NCBI GenBank assembly: GCA_913775795.1
Contig: CAJYLT010000050.1
Span: 1 to 57,821 of the forward strand
Reading direction: 5' to 3'
From: an uncultured Sphingomonas sp.
GTDB taxonomy: Bacteria; Pseudomonadota; Alphaproteobacteria; Sphingomonadales; Sphingomonadaceae
Length of the DNA: 57,821 nt
Both the position numbers and the translations under genes were made by a program. Of this stretch, positions 49,046-57,412 are shown piece after piece. Under the pieces are notes generated by a model that saw only the letters and a list, made by a program, of their open reading frames with translations, did no database searches and was not told where the DNA came from. The number at the start of each line of letters is the position of its first letter. Positions within the stretch are counted from its first letter, which is position 1.

Positions 49046-50851
49046 ATGAGCATCTTCGCCGATCCCCTGACCCTGCCGATCGAGGACCGCCGCCGCGCGG
49101 CGCGCTCGCTCTATTGGCGCGGGTGGGAGGCGTCGCAGATCGCCGGCGAGCTACAGGTGCCGCGCACGACGGTCAGCTCGTGGATCTCGCGGGGCAAGTG
49201 GGACGATGCGCCGAGCATCCGCCGCATGGAGGACTGCCTCGAGGCCCGCTGGCAGACGCTGATCGCCAAGACCGCGAAGACCGGGGCCGACTTCAAGGAG
49301 ATCGACCTGCTCGGCCGCCAGATCGCCGCGCTGGCGAAGGTTCGCCGCTACGAGCAGCCCGGCGGGCACGAGGGCGACCTCAACGAGAATATCGCCAAGC
49401 GCAACGCGGGCGAGCGCAAGGCGAAGAAGAAGGCGAACCACTTCACCGCCGAGCAGGCCGAGCAGCTTAAGACGATCTTCCTCGAGCAGCTCTACGGCTA
49501 CCAGGAGACGTGGTGGGCGAACCTGAACCGCCGCACCCGCATGATCCTCAAGTCGCGGCAGATCGGCGCGACCTACTATTTCGCATTCGAGGCGCTGATC
49601 GACGCGATCGAGAGCGGTCGAAACCAGATCTTCCTGTCGGCGTCGAAGGCGCAGGCGCACCAGTTCCGCAATTACATCGTCGGGTTCGCCAAGCTGGTCG
49701 GTGTCGACCTGAAGGGCGACCCGATGCTCATCACGAGCGACCTGCGCCCCGAGGGCGAGGCCGCCGCCGAGCTGCATTTCCTCGGCACGAACTTCCGCAC
49801 CGCGCAGGGGCGGTCGGGCAATTTCTATTTCGACGAGTTCTTCTGGGTCCACGGGTTCGAGGAGCTGAACAAGGTCGCCTCGGGCATGGCGACGCACAAA
49901 AGGTGGCGGAAGACCTACTTCTCGACGCCGTCGACCGTCGCGCATCTCGCCTATCCCTATTGGACTGGCGAGCGCCGCAACCGCCGGCGCAAGAAGGAAG
50001 ACCGGGTCGAGATCGACGTCACGCACAAGGCGCTGAAGGACGGGATGCTGTGCGCGGACTCGGTCTGGCGCCAGATCGTCACGGTCGAGGATGCGATCGC
50101 CAGCGGGTTCGACCTCGTCGATCTCGACGAGCTGCGCGACGAATATGCCGAGGACGAGTTCGCCAACCTGTTCGGCTGCACCTTCGTCGACGACAGCCTC
50201 TCGGCCTTCAAGTTCAACGAGCTGGTCAAGCTCGGCTGCGACAGCCTGATCGAATGGACCGACTTCGATCCCGACGCGGCGCGCCCCTATGGCGAGCGCG
50301 CCGTCTGGGCGGGCTATGATCCGCAGAACAGCGAGACCGGCGACAATGCCGCGCTGGTTATCGCCGCGCCGCCGCTTGAGCAGGGCGGCAGCTTCCGCAT
50401 CCTCGAGAAGCATCAGCTGCGCGGCCTCGACTTCGAACAGCAGGCCGAGTTCATCAAGGCGGTGCTGAGCCGGTACAACGTCAGCTATCTCGGCATCGAC
50501 GCGACGGGCGTCGGCGCCGGCGTCTATCAGCTGCTCGCCAAGCCCGAGGCCGGGATCCGCGGCGTCACCAAGATCGAATATTCGCTCGAGGTGAAGGCCG
50601 CGATGGTGATGAAGGCGCAGAACGTCGTGCGCCGCGGGCGACTGGCGTTCGACAACGTCATGCTCGACCTCGTCTCGTCGTTCATCTCGATCAAGAAGAC
50701 CATCACCGACAGCGGCCGGAACATGACGTTCAAGTCGGGTCGAGGCGGCGGTGACGGGCACGGCGACCTCGCCTGGGCGACGATGCACATCCTCATGAAC
50801 GAACCGCTGGACGGCAAGGAAAAGCCGACCGCCACGATGGAGCTGATCTGA
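49046..50851 (+). CDS. P: Terminase large subunit (P2 gpP-like)
   Basis: 601 aa packaging ATPase. N-terminal helix-turn-helix (ARSLYWRGWEASQIAGELQV, then RTTVSSWISRGK). ATPase: Walker A-like MILKSRQIGATYYF (about 166-178), Walker B NFYFDEFFW with D263 E264. The C-terminal nuclease domain carries GYDPQNSETGDNAALVIA and GIDATGVGAGVYQLLA. It drives DNA into the capsid and cuts cos. Plus strand, divergent from O; its stop overlaps the Q start (TGATG). Confidence 0.94.
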   Translation: MSIFADPLTLPIEDRRRAARSLYWRGWEASQIAGELQVPRTTVSSWISRGKWDDAPSIRRMEDCLEARWQTLIAKTAKTGADFKEIDLLGRQIAALAKVRRYEQPGGHEGDLNENIAKRNAGERKAKKKANHFTAEQAEQLKTIFLEQLYGYQETWWANLNRRTRMILKSRQIGATYYFAFEALIDAIESGRNQIFLSASKAQAHQFRNYIVGFAKLVGVDLKGDPMLITSDLRPEGEAAAELHFLGTNFRTAQGRSGNFYFDEFFWVHGFEELNKVASGMATHKRWRKTYFSTPSTVAHLAYPYWTGERRNRRRKKEDRVEIDVTHKALKDGMLCADSVWRQIVTVEDAIASGFDLVDLDELRDEYAEDEFANLFGCTFVDDSLSAFKFNELVKLGCDSLIEWTDFDPDAARPYGERAVWAGYDPQNSETGDNAALVIAAPPLEQGGSFRILEKHQLRGLDFEQQAEFIKAVLSRYNVSYLGIDATGVGAGVYQLLAKPEAGIRGVTKIEYSLEVKAAMVMKAQNVVRRGRLAFDNVMLDLVSSFISIKKTITDSGRNMTFKSGRGGGDGHGDLAWATMHILMNEPLDGKEKPTATMELI

Positions 50852-51933
50852 TGGCACGCAAGGGAAGTCCGCGCCGCATGGCGCGCGAGGAAGCGCGGGC
50901 GGCGCGGTTCGGCGCGATCGAGGCCGCGAACGACCGCGGGCCGGGCAAGGCGATGATCGCCGCCGCCCCCCGCGAGGTCGAGGCATTCAGCTTCGGCGAT
51001 CCCGAGCCGGTGCTCGAGCGACGCGAGCTGCTCGACCTCATCGAATGCTGGGCGAATGATCGCTGGTACGAGCCGCCGGTGTCGCGCGTGGGCCTCGCCC
51101 GCGCGTTTCGCGCGTCAGCGCACCATAGCTCGGCGATTCTGTTCAAGCGCAACCTCGTCGCCGCATCGGCCGAGCTGGCGTCGATCCTGCCGCGCGCGAC
51201 GTTCGCCAAGGCGGTGCAGGATTGGCTCGTCTTCGGCGACTGCTATTTCCAGATCGTCCGCAACCGCCTGGGCGGGGTGTTGCGCCTCGACTATGCGCCG
51301 GCGAAGTATGTGCGTCGGGGTGTCGAACCGGGCCGCTTCTGGTACGTGCCCGGCGGCGCGCCCGAAACCGAGTTCGAGCCGGGAAGCGTGATCCAGATCA
51401 TGCAGCCCGACGTTAATCAGGAGATCTACGGGATCCCCGAATATCTGAGCGCGCTGCAGTCGGCGCTGCTCAACGAGGCGGCGACGCTGTTCCGGCGCCG
51501 CTATTACCTCAACGGCTCGCACGCCGGATACATCCTCTATGCGACCGGCGAGTTCGCGAACGGCGATACCGACGCGATGCGCGAGGCGCTAAAGAAGTCA
51601 AAGGGGCCGGGCAATTTCCGCAACCTGTTCGTCCATGCGCCCAGCGGCAAGGATGGTGGCATCAAGATCATCCCGATCGCCGAGGCCGGCGCGAAAGACG
51701 AGTTTATTGGCATCAAGTCGGCGACGATGCAGGACGTGCTCGCTGCGCACCGCGTGCCGCCGCAGCTGCTCGGCATCGTACCGGCGCAGGGCTCGGCCTT
51801 CAGTGATCCCGAGAAGGCGAAGGCCGTCTTCGTCGATCTGGAGATCCGGCCGATCCTGATGGCGTTCCTCGAGCTGAATGAACGCCTCGGCATCGACGTC
51901 ATCCGCCTGCCCGAAGCGGCGGCGGCAACCTGA
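50851..51933 (+). CDS. Q: Portal protein (P2 gpQ-like)
   Basis: 360 aa. VEAFSFGDPEPVLERRELLDLIECW, GLARAFRASAHHSSAILFKRN and WLVFGDCYFQIVRNRLGGVLRL are gpQ blocks; the middle FLALYYL-like PEYLSALQSALLNEAATLFRRRYYLNGSHAG is also typical. N-terminus is basic (MARKGSPRRMAREEARAARFG). It makes the vertex through which DNA enters. Coupled to P. Confidence 0.94.
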   Translation: MARKGSPRRMAREEARAARFGAIEAANDRGPGKAMIAAAPREVEAFSFGDPEPVLERRELLDLIECWANDRWYEPPVSRVGLARAFRASAHHSSAILFKRNLVAASAELASILPRATFAKAVQDWLVFGDCYFQIVRNRLGGVLRLDYAPAKYVRRGVEPGRFWYVPGGAPETEFEPGSVIQIMQPDVNQEIYGIPEYLSALQSALLNEAATLFRRRYYLNGSHAGYILYATGEFANGDTDAMREALKKSKGPGNFRNLFVHAPSGKDGGIKIIPIAEAGAKDEFIGIKSATMQDVLAAHRVPPQLLGIVPAQGSAFSDPEKAKAVFVDLEIRPILMAFLELNERLGIDVIRLPEAAAAT

Positions 51934-52013
51934 TCCACCGCGGCCTCGGCCGCGCGGGGGCGCCGGGGGTCCAGCCCTGCAAACCGACGAGGAATGATCT
52001 CGCCACGACTGAC

Positions 52014-52052
52014 CGGCCGATCGGCCGTCCCGCACCCGGCGCGCGCGCCGGG
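52014..52052. other. Two palindromes after the portal gene (terminator or cos candidate)
   Basis: CGGCCGATCGGCCG (52014-52027) is a perfect 14 bp palindrome; CCCGGCGCGCGCGCCGGG (52035-52052) is a perfect 18 bp one. They lie in the 149 bp gene-free gap after Q. A run of T (GATTTTCC) follows only after 20 bp. In P2 cos lies near Q, so this gap is a natural place for cos, terminators or both. Confidence 0.45.
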
Positions 52053-52082
52053 CGGGCAACCTAGAAGGCGAGATTTTCCAAC

Positions 52083-52874
52083 ATGACCAGTACCAAAATC
52101 CGTCCCGTCGCACCCGCGGCCGGATATATTGGCGGCAAGCGCAACCTTGCCGGCCGCGTGACGCGCATGATCGAGGCGATCGAGCATGACGGCTACGCCG
52201 AGCCGTTCGTCGGCATGGGCGGCATCTTCCTTCGCCGGCGCGAAGCCAAGCGGGTCGAGGTCATCAACGACGTGTCGGGCGACGTCGCGACCTTCTTTCG
52301 CGTGCTCCAGGAGCACTATGCCTATTTCGTCGACATGCTGCGCTTCCGCATCGCGAGCCGGGCCGAGTTCGAGCGGCTGCTCGCGCTGCCGCCCGAGCGG
52401 CTGACCGACCTTCAGCGGGCGGCGCGGTTCCTCTACCTCCAGCGCCTCGCGTTCGGGGGCAAGGTGGCTGGGCGCGGCTTCGGCGTCGACAAGACGCAGG
52501 GTGCCCGATTCAACGTCACCAAGCTCGAGCCGCTGCTCGCCGAGATCCACGAGCGCCTGGCCGGCGTCGTGATCGAACATCTCGACTTCGGCGCGTTCCT
52601 CCAGCGCTACGACCGGCCCGGGATGCTGTTCTATCTCGATCCGCCCTATTGGGGTTGCGAGCGCGACTATGGGCAGGACGTCTTTGGCCGCGCCGACTTC
52701 GACCGCCTCGCCGAGATCCTCGCCGGGCTAAAAGGGCGGTTCCTGATGTCGATCAACGACACGCCGGGCGTGCGTGAGTGCTTCCGGGCGTTTGAGCTGG
52801 TCGAGGTCGAGACGACGTACACGGTTGCGGCCGGCGCGGCGCGGAAGGTGGGGGAGCTGATCGTTCGAAACTGA
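52083..52874 (+). CDS. D12-class DNA adenine methyltransferase
   Basis: 263 aa. The SAM-binding motif is YAEPFVGMGGIFLRR (Phe-x-Gly-x-Gly about 42-47), and the catalytic motif is LFYLDPPYWGC (DPPY at 186-189). The N-terminal AAGYIGGKRNLAGRVT is the usual D12 start. It methylates adenine N6 in a short site, perhaps GATC. No restriction partner is adjacent, so it is an orphan, probably protecting phage DNA or regulating phage genes. Followed by a hairpin at 52880. Confidence 0.9.
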   Translation: MTSTKIRPVAPAAGYIGGKRNLAGRVTRMIEAIEHDGYAEPFVGMGGIFLRRREAKRVEVINDVSGDVATFFRVLQEHYAYFVDMLRFRIASRAEFERLLALPPERLTDLQRAARFLYLQRLAFGGKVAGRGFGVDKTQGARFNVTKLEPLLAEIHERLAGVVIEHLDFGAFLQRYDRPGMLFYLDPPYWGCERDYGQDVFGRADFDRLAEILAGLKGRFLMSINDTPGVRECFRAFELVEVETTYTVAAGAARKVGELIVRN

Positions 52875-52879
52875 ACAGG

Positions 52880-52897
52880 CGGGGGCGTGAGCCCCCG
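52880..52897. terminator. Terminator-like hairpin after the methyltransferase
   Basis: CGGGGGC, loop GTGA, GCCCCCG, right after the methylase stop, in the gap where base composition starts to fall toward the AT-rich SIR2 gene. No clear T-run follows. Confidence 0.5.
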
Positions 52898-53013
52898 TCG
52901 AATAACAGCCATAGGCACGAAGGCCCCCACTCCGCTCTTGGGCTTAAACGTGCCAAAGGCTGCCCTCTGTCCGCGCTGAGCTATAGTCGCGACAGACTGT
53001 GTGCAACTGCAAC

Positions 53014-55467
53014 CTAACCGAGCCTCTTCTCTAGCTGATCCACGATCTCCATCACCTCTCGATCTCGCGCGAATAATCGTTTGGCATCGTTGATGTGACC
53101 GCGAACGTGGGCAACTTCAATGCTTGGCGCACTTACCGAGCCAGGTAGATTCACGAATCCCCTAAACATTACGACGTAAGGCTGAACACTAATCCTACTA
53201 CGGCCTCTCTCAATTGAAATCGCATCGCGGAGGTTGCTCATAGCCTCAGTGAAGAGGCGCTCCTGATAAAGGGACGCAATGCTGATAGAGGCCAGAATCA
53301 CCTTCGCAAGCGTAGTAAGTGTTAATGGATGGCGTTCGATTGCCGTTGCGTGGCGTCCATGCTGCACAGCTAGTTCAAGCAAATCTCTGGCTTCAAAGGA
53401 CTCAAGACCAAGGGATTGGGCTTCCGAAAGTCTCAAAAGTGCCATCTGCTCCCAATAGCGGGAGTTCCACTGCCACTCGTCATGCACTTCGTCAAAAAAT
53501 TCCCGCGATCTTTCTCCGAGAAATTTGTTAACGACCTGATCAATGTCAAAAAGCCTTCCAGATACCTTTGCCTCGGAGGTTCGCTGGCGGATCGTCTTTC
53601 TGGAAACCCATGGAGCAAGCCCTCGTGCGAGGGACACATAAGCATCAAACACTTCGTTCGGATGGCGCTCGCTACAAATCTCGAGCACGCGCTGTCCCAA
53701 CGTTCCGTTCAGCGGGACCACGTATGTTCGTGCCCGTTCTTCTGAGAATCCGAGGGGCAGTGGGTGGTTAGCGTTAAACTGACCGTTTGCCCCAGCGCCG
53801 CCGCCGACCTGAACGATGATCGAGAAACGCACGCCACCAGGCGAGCAGAACTGAGCGATCGCAGCGCATAAATATCGCTTACGGTCGAAGGCCGTTGCCT
53901 CCTTCAAAATTGAATCGACAATTCGGTCGAGTGGATGAAAGTTGTTCATCAACCGACAACATGCAACAGCAATTGGGTCTGCTTGAAGCGATCTAACTGC
54001 CTTTTCTTGACCACTTAGAAGTGCATCGTTTCCAGCAAGACCGACTGCCTGATAGGTGCTGATTAGTTGAGTAACCTCATTGCGACTAAGCCTCGTTAAA
54101 TTCGCAATCTTAATCTTGAAGCCAGATAAGGCTTCCATGACAAAACGCCGTCTGTAAGCCCTTTCACCTACAAGGAATACAACGTCATTTTTAGTAAGGT
54201 CCTTAAGGATCCCTTCGAGGGCGTATACCTGGTCCGCTAAATTATCAACAACAACAAGGCAACGGCCTGCAATACTGTTGATTAGTTTCGCGGAGGGTCC
54301 TGGATCAAGTCGGCTGTTCGGGAGGGCTGAGATTACGGTCACACCTTGCCGCGCAAAATCAAAGGCTACGCGGCGCATAATGGTCGTTTTGCCAGACCCT
54401 GTAACTTCGGAAAGAAATACAACCTTCTTGTCAGAATCGCCATCTAGCCCCTTTTGAACTTCCGTGAAGATCGCGTTCGCCGAAGAGCGCGAGACATCGT
54501 ATTGGAGCGTCATATCGCTCCATGTGGGAGGATGTCCGAAAAAGAAGCGGGCGTCGTGCGTGTCAACCGCTGCCGCAGCTGGCACTCGCTCGAAGTCTGA
54601 AAAAAACGCGCTGACCTCAACAGTTGTGAAATCATCATTAAAAAGCTCACGATCGTTCGCGGGTACAAGCTCGTAAGGTCTCGGGCGGTTGACCACGCGT
54701 TCTGCCAAGAACGAAATAAACTCCTCGGCCGTACCCGGGAACAGGACCAGACCTCTCTTCTCACACTCATGTTGAGTTACCACGTCGCCGAAAGGCTCAA
54801 CAAGTATCGACGGGCCTCTATCCGCTCTAGCACTCGACTGTGAGCGCATGGAAAGAAAATAATCCAAATCTACTTCATCAAGTGACGATCCCATAATTAT
54901 GAAGGGGTCTACCGCTAGGGACTGTGCTAGAATGTTGCTCCAAGGATTAGCGGATTTGATAATTCCAATATATTCTTCTCTGGAAAATACATAGCCCTCA
55001 GCTGGTTGCCGAGCGTATCCATGCAGATGGATGATCGGAACCTCGGCGTTGCTTCTCACCTCCTCGTATAGGTCGCGGAAATTCCGAACGAGGGGAGTCT
55101 GGTAAGACTCAGCCTGCCCGTACGCTGCCTCAAGAGCGTCATCGATGTTGAGGGTGAAAATCCGCCGCCAAATGAAGGATGGTAAGGCTTGAAGCGCAGG
55201 CCCCGGAACGCAACCTACAAATCTCTCTGTAATATGAGTGGCAATCTCAGACTCGTCCAGTAGTCCATATACACGTTGCAACGAGTTGCTCTTTCTCGCC
55301 CCTTTAAGGTCGCAAAGCTCGTCTCGCAATTCTCCGCCCAATGGTAAATCAATACCATTCGCGTTCTTAGACCCGAGGCTTACGGCAGCTCCGAGTAGTA
55401 GATTATAATCTCCCGCTCGCAAGCTGATGGCCAGGCGGTCTAGTTCCTCAGGGGTCATTAGGGTCAT
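53014..55467 (-). CDS. SIR2-like plus P-loop NTPase protein, candidate anti-phage defence
   Basis: 817 aa from ATG 55467 (AAGGA just upstream; the frame is open further 5' but without domain). Residues 5-260 are a SIR2-like domain: LLLGAAVSLGS (24-33), IFTLNIDDA (103-111), IIHLHGY with His148, and IMGSSLDEVDLDYF (191-204). Residues about 335-560 are a P-loop NTPase: Walker A SEVTGSGKTT (K360), Walker B CLVVVDN (403-409). The C-terminal 250 residues are helical, without obvious TPRs. SIR2-NTPase fusions of this type (Avs5/DSR-like) deplete NAD when a phage is sensed. Base use is visibly AT-richer than all neighbours, so it is a recent insert in the prophage accessory spot. Confidence 0.75.
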   Translation of the reverse strand: MTLMTPEELDRLAISLRAGDYNLLLGAAVSLGSKNANGIDLPLGGELRDELCDLKGARKSNSLQRVYGLLDESEIATHITERFVGCVPGPALQALPSFIWRRIFTLNIDDALEAAYGQAESYQTPLVRNFRDLYEEVRSNAEVPIIHLHGYARQPAEGYVFSREEYIGIIKSANPWSNILAQSLAVDPFIIMGSSLDEVDLDYFLSMRSQSSARADRGPSILVEPFGDVVTQHECEKRGLVLFPGTAEEFISFLAERVVNRPRPYELVPANDRELFNDDFTTVEVSAFFSDFERVPAAAAVDTHDARFFFGHPPTWSDMTLQYDVSRSSANAIFTEVQKGLDGDSDKKVVFLSEVTGSGKTTIMRRVAFDFARQGVTVISALPNSRLDPGPSAKLINSIAGRCLVVVDNLADQVYALEGILKDLTKNDVVFLVGERAYRRRFVMEALSGFKIKIANLTRLSRNEVTQLISTYQAVGLAGNDALLSGQEKAVRSLQADPIAVACCRLMNNFHPLDRIVDSILKEATAFDRKRYLCAAIAQFCSPGGVRFSIIVQVGGGAGANGQFNANHPLPLGFSEERARTYVVPLNGTLGQRVLEICSERHPNEVFDAYVSLARGLAPWVSRKTIRQRTSEAKVSGRLFDIDQVVNKFLGERSREFFDEVHDEWQWNSRYWEQMALLRLSEAQSLGLESFEARDLLELAVQHGRHATAIERHPLTLTTLAKVILASISIASLYQERLFTEAMSNLRDAISIERGRSRISVQPYVVMFRGFVNLPGSVSAPSIEVAHVRGHINDAKRLFARDREVMEIVDQLEKRLG

Positions 55468-55820
55468 CCGGTCCTTGGGCGTAGAGCCTGCATTGTGGTG
55501 GTCAGTGTACCAAGCAGCTGGGCAATTTCTACATGAAGAGTGCAGCGTGGGCTCGGCAAGCGGCCCCGCCCATGTCAGCGCCCCTGCAAGAGCGTTAATG
55601 TCCGATCCCGCACAGTCAGGGCCATCGCGCAACAGCTGAAAATTGCGGTTTCGATCGCGGCCGGGTGTCGTGACCCAATGAGGCGCAGCACTCAGGCAAA
55701 ACGTTATCCTCTAAGAGGCCGACTAGGGAGCTGTAAGCGTCCCCATTTGCGCAAGATAGCTTAGCGCCTCCGAATCCGCACATGGGTGATCGCGGAATCG
55801 CCGTTCGGCAGCCCAGTCGG
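55468..55820. other. Gene-free stretch upstream of the SIR2 gene
   Basis: About 350 bp between the HIRAN stop and the SIR2 start. It must contain the SIR2 promoter; a possible -10 (TACACT) reads on the minus strand about 50 bp upstream of the ATG, but no good -35 accompanies it. A small perfect stem CCTCT-A-AGAGG lies near 55711. A 75-codon minus frame (55616-55843) overlaps HIRAN and is not supported. Composition moves from AT-rich back to GC-rich across it, marking the edge of the insert. Confidence 0.4.
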
Positions 55821-56222
55821 TCAAGCGCCCCATTCAGGCCCATCAGGATCCACCGCCTCGGGCCATTCCGCGGCCGGCCGCTGCGCCGCCGGCGCCTCGG
55901 TCTGCGGCGGCATCGTCATCTTCCCGCCGCCGAAGCGGATGCGGATATAGGCCACAGGGCCATGCCAATCCTGAAAGGCGACCTCGTACACCTCGCGCTG
56001 GATCCGCGCGCTGATATAGCCGCAGCGTTCGGCTGTCAGATAGCCGAGCTGCATCCCCAGCCCGGTCATCACTGCAACGGCGTTTCGATCCTTCTTATTT
56101 TTCGGCTCGGGGACGAGGTGAACCGGGTCACCCTGCCGCAAGGTCGCGGCGGCGAAAATTCGGCTCGAGCCGTCAGCGTTCGGATGCTGGAGCCCGACGA
56201 CGGCTAGGGTCATCTCGTACAT
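55821..56222 (-). CDS. HIRAN-domain protein
   Basis: 133 aa (130 if ATG 56213). Nearly all of it is a HIRAN domain: MTLAVVGLQHPNADGSSRIFA, then LRQGDPVHLVPEPKNKKDRNAVAV and LGYLTAERCGYISARIQREVYE. HIRAN modules recognise 3' single-stranded DNA ends and are found in DNA repair and helicase proteins. Free-standing phage HIRAN proteins are of unknown use. The C-terminal 35 residues (TMPPQTEAPAAQRPAAEWPEA) are polar and Pro-rich. Last gene of the five-gene minus operon starting at 56998. Confidence 0.85.
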   Translation of the reverse strand: MYEMTLAVVGLQHPNADGSSRIFAAATLRQGDPVHLVPEPKNKKDRNAVAVMTGLGMQLGYLTAERCGYISARIQREVYEVAFQDWHGPVAYIRIRFGGGKMTMPPQTEAPAAQRPAAEWPEAVDPDGPEWGA

Positions 56223-56234
56223 GGCGCGGCTTGC

Positions 56235-56321
56235 TCAGATCGCGGCCGACAGCAGCGCGAGCAACATGGCCGCGCCGAGGATCGCTGCTTCGACTTCAAG
56301 AAGCGTCGGTCGTCGCATCAT
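56235..56321 (-). CDS. Very short hydrophobic peptide
   Basis: 28 aa (MMRRPTLLEVEAAILGAAML, then LALLSAAI). Basic start and one hydrophobic segment. Its start overlaps the end of the upstream gene and it ends 12 bp before HIRAN, which argues for a real gene, but the size makes this uncertain. Confidence 0.35.
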   Translation of the reverse strand: MMRRPTLLEVEAAILGAAMLLALLSAAI

Positions 56322-56517
56322 GCCGCTCTAGCCCAGCGAGCGCGTCCTCTGCCAGCGTCAGGAAGGTCTTCTCCCAATATTCGCCGACCTCGCTGAAGGG
56401 CTCATCGTGCCGCGGTGCCCACAGTCGCGCCGCGAGCGCGCGCACGAGTTCGGTGCGCTTGGGCGTGCCCGCCGGCGGGATTTCGATCAACATGCCGGCA
56501 TTGGCTTTCGCCACCAA
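56296..56517 (-). CDS. Small phage protein, unknown
   Basis: 73 aa from GTG 56517 (65 aa from ATG 56493). IEIPPAGTPKRTELVRALAARLW followed by SEVGEYWEKTFLTLAEDALAGLERH looks like a compact helical protein. It overlaps the HTH-like gene upstream and the short peptide downstream. No family recognised. Confidence 0.55.
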   Translation of the reverse strand: MVAKANAGMLIEIPPAGTPKRTELVRALAARLWAPRHDEPFSEVGEYWEKTFLTLAEDALAGLERHDATTDAS

Positions 56518-56765
56518 GGCCGCGTGTCGGGCCGCTTCGCCGGGGGGAGAATGACGCCCAGGCGACGTGCGTCGGCGCCGAGGAAGTCAGCGACGAGCTT
56601 TGCGTCGCGATCGGCCAGAAGCGCGGGAACGCCGTCGCGGATGTGACGCCCGATATAGCTGGGCGCGCGGTTAAGCAGCCGCGAAACGCCGGCGTGGGTG
56701 ACGCCCATCCGCGCGATCGCCGCGTTGAGGTTCTCGCGGGCCTCCTGCGATGTCACGATCCTCAC
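56487..56765 (-). CDS. HTH-like phage protein
   Basis: 92 aa. ENLNAAIARMGVTHAGVSRLL, NRAPSYIGRHIRDGVPALL and DRDAKLVADFLGADARRLGV read as an XRE-like helix-turn-helix with the recognition helix around 'SYIGRHIRDG'. C-terminus PWWRKPMPAC is short and polar. Common as a small regulator in sphingomonad prophages. It overlaps the YozE-like gene by 4 bp. Confidence 0.65.
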   Translation of the reverse strand: MRIVTSQEARENLNAAIARMGVTHAGVSRLLNRAPSYIGRHIRDGVPALLADRDAKLVADFLGADARRLGVILPPAKRPDTRPWWRKPMPAC

Positions 56766-56998
56766 AGCGACAGCCAGTCCAGTTCGGCATCGTCGAGCGC
56801 CTCGAACGTGTCGGGATCGGCGCCCAGCTCGCCCATCCGGCGGCGGACCGCGTCGGGATCGCCGTCCTTGGGGAAGCCGCGATCGGCGCGGGCCATGTCC
56901 GCGAGCTGGTCGATCCAGTCACCGCGGCTGCGCTGGACGAGGAGCCATCGGCCGAAGGGCTCTCGCTTCGTTTCATAGCGCGATTGCGGGGCGAGCAT
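56762..56998 (-). CDS. YozE SAM-like domain protein
   Basis: 78 aa. FGRWLLVQRSRGDWIDQLADM and ADRGFPKDGDPDAVRRRM are the YozE signature, a small helical DNA-associated fold of unknown role often carried by phages. ATG 56998 has GGAG six bases upstream (GGAGATTTCG), so this start is firm. First gene of the minus operon ending with HIRAN. Confidence 0.82.
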   Translation of the reverse strand: MLAPQSRYETKREPFGRWLLVQRSRGDWIDQLADMARADRGFPKDGDPDAVRRRMGELGADPDTFEALDDAELDWLSL

Positions 56999-57077
56999 CG
57001 AAATCTCCTGTGGGCGACTCGTCATGCCGTCCACATAGCATGTTCCCTATCCGTTCTAAAGTTGGCACCCCGGCGGG

Positions 57078-57374
57078 ATGAGCGCGAACACGCGATTCGA
57101 GACGTTGGGCGACATCACCCGAAAGCGCGGCAACATCGCCGTCGGGTGCTCGGGGTGCCAGCGCCGGGCGGTGATCTCGGGCGAATGGCTCGAGCGCGTT
57201 TTCAACGTGCATCGGTGGGACAAGCGCGTGCATCTGATCCGGCAGCGGATCCGCTGCGCCCGGTGCGGGGCGCGGCCTGACATCCTGCGCGTGACGCACC
57301 AGCGCCCGACCCTCGACCGTCCGCCGCGCACCGAGGCGGAGTGGCGACGCCTAGCCGCCCGCCTGCGCGGCTAG
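57078..57374 (+). CDS. Zinc-ribbon phage protein
   Basis: 98 aa. Two Cys pairs, VGCSGCQRR and IRCARCGARPD, form a likely zinc ribbon around a central VFNVHRWDKRVHLI segment. The C-terminal tail is basic (RPPRTEAEWRRLAARLRG). It starts 80 bp from the divergent YozE-like gene. Function unknown; such proteins are frequent in sphingomonad prophages, often next to SRAP genes as here. Confidence 0.65.
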   Translation: MSANTRFETLGDITRKRGNIAVGCSGCQRRAVISGEWLERVFNVHRWDKRVHLIRQRIRCARCGARPDILRVTHQRPTLDRPPRTEAEWRRLAARLRG

Positions 57375-57412
57375 GCTTGCCGCGGCAGCATTGCCGGGCG
57401 CATGCTCGCCCG

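Noticed and set aside
55468..55632. N-terminal extension of the SIR2 protein to ATG 55632
   Set aside because: The added 55 residues have no domain character and a good AAGGA site precedes ATG 55467.
55616..55843. 75-codon minus-strand frame between HIRAN and the SIR2 gene
   Set aside because: Overlaps the HIRAN end, lacks a ribosome site and shows no domain; it is in the mixed-composition edge of the insert.
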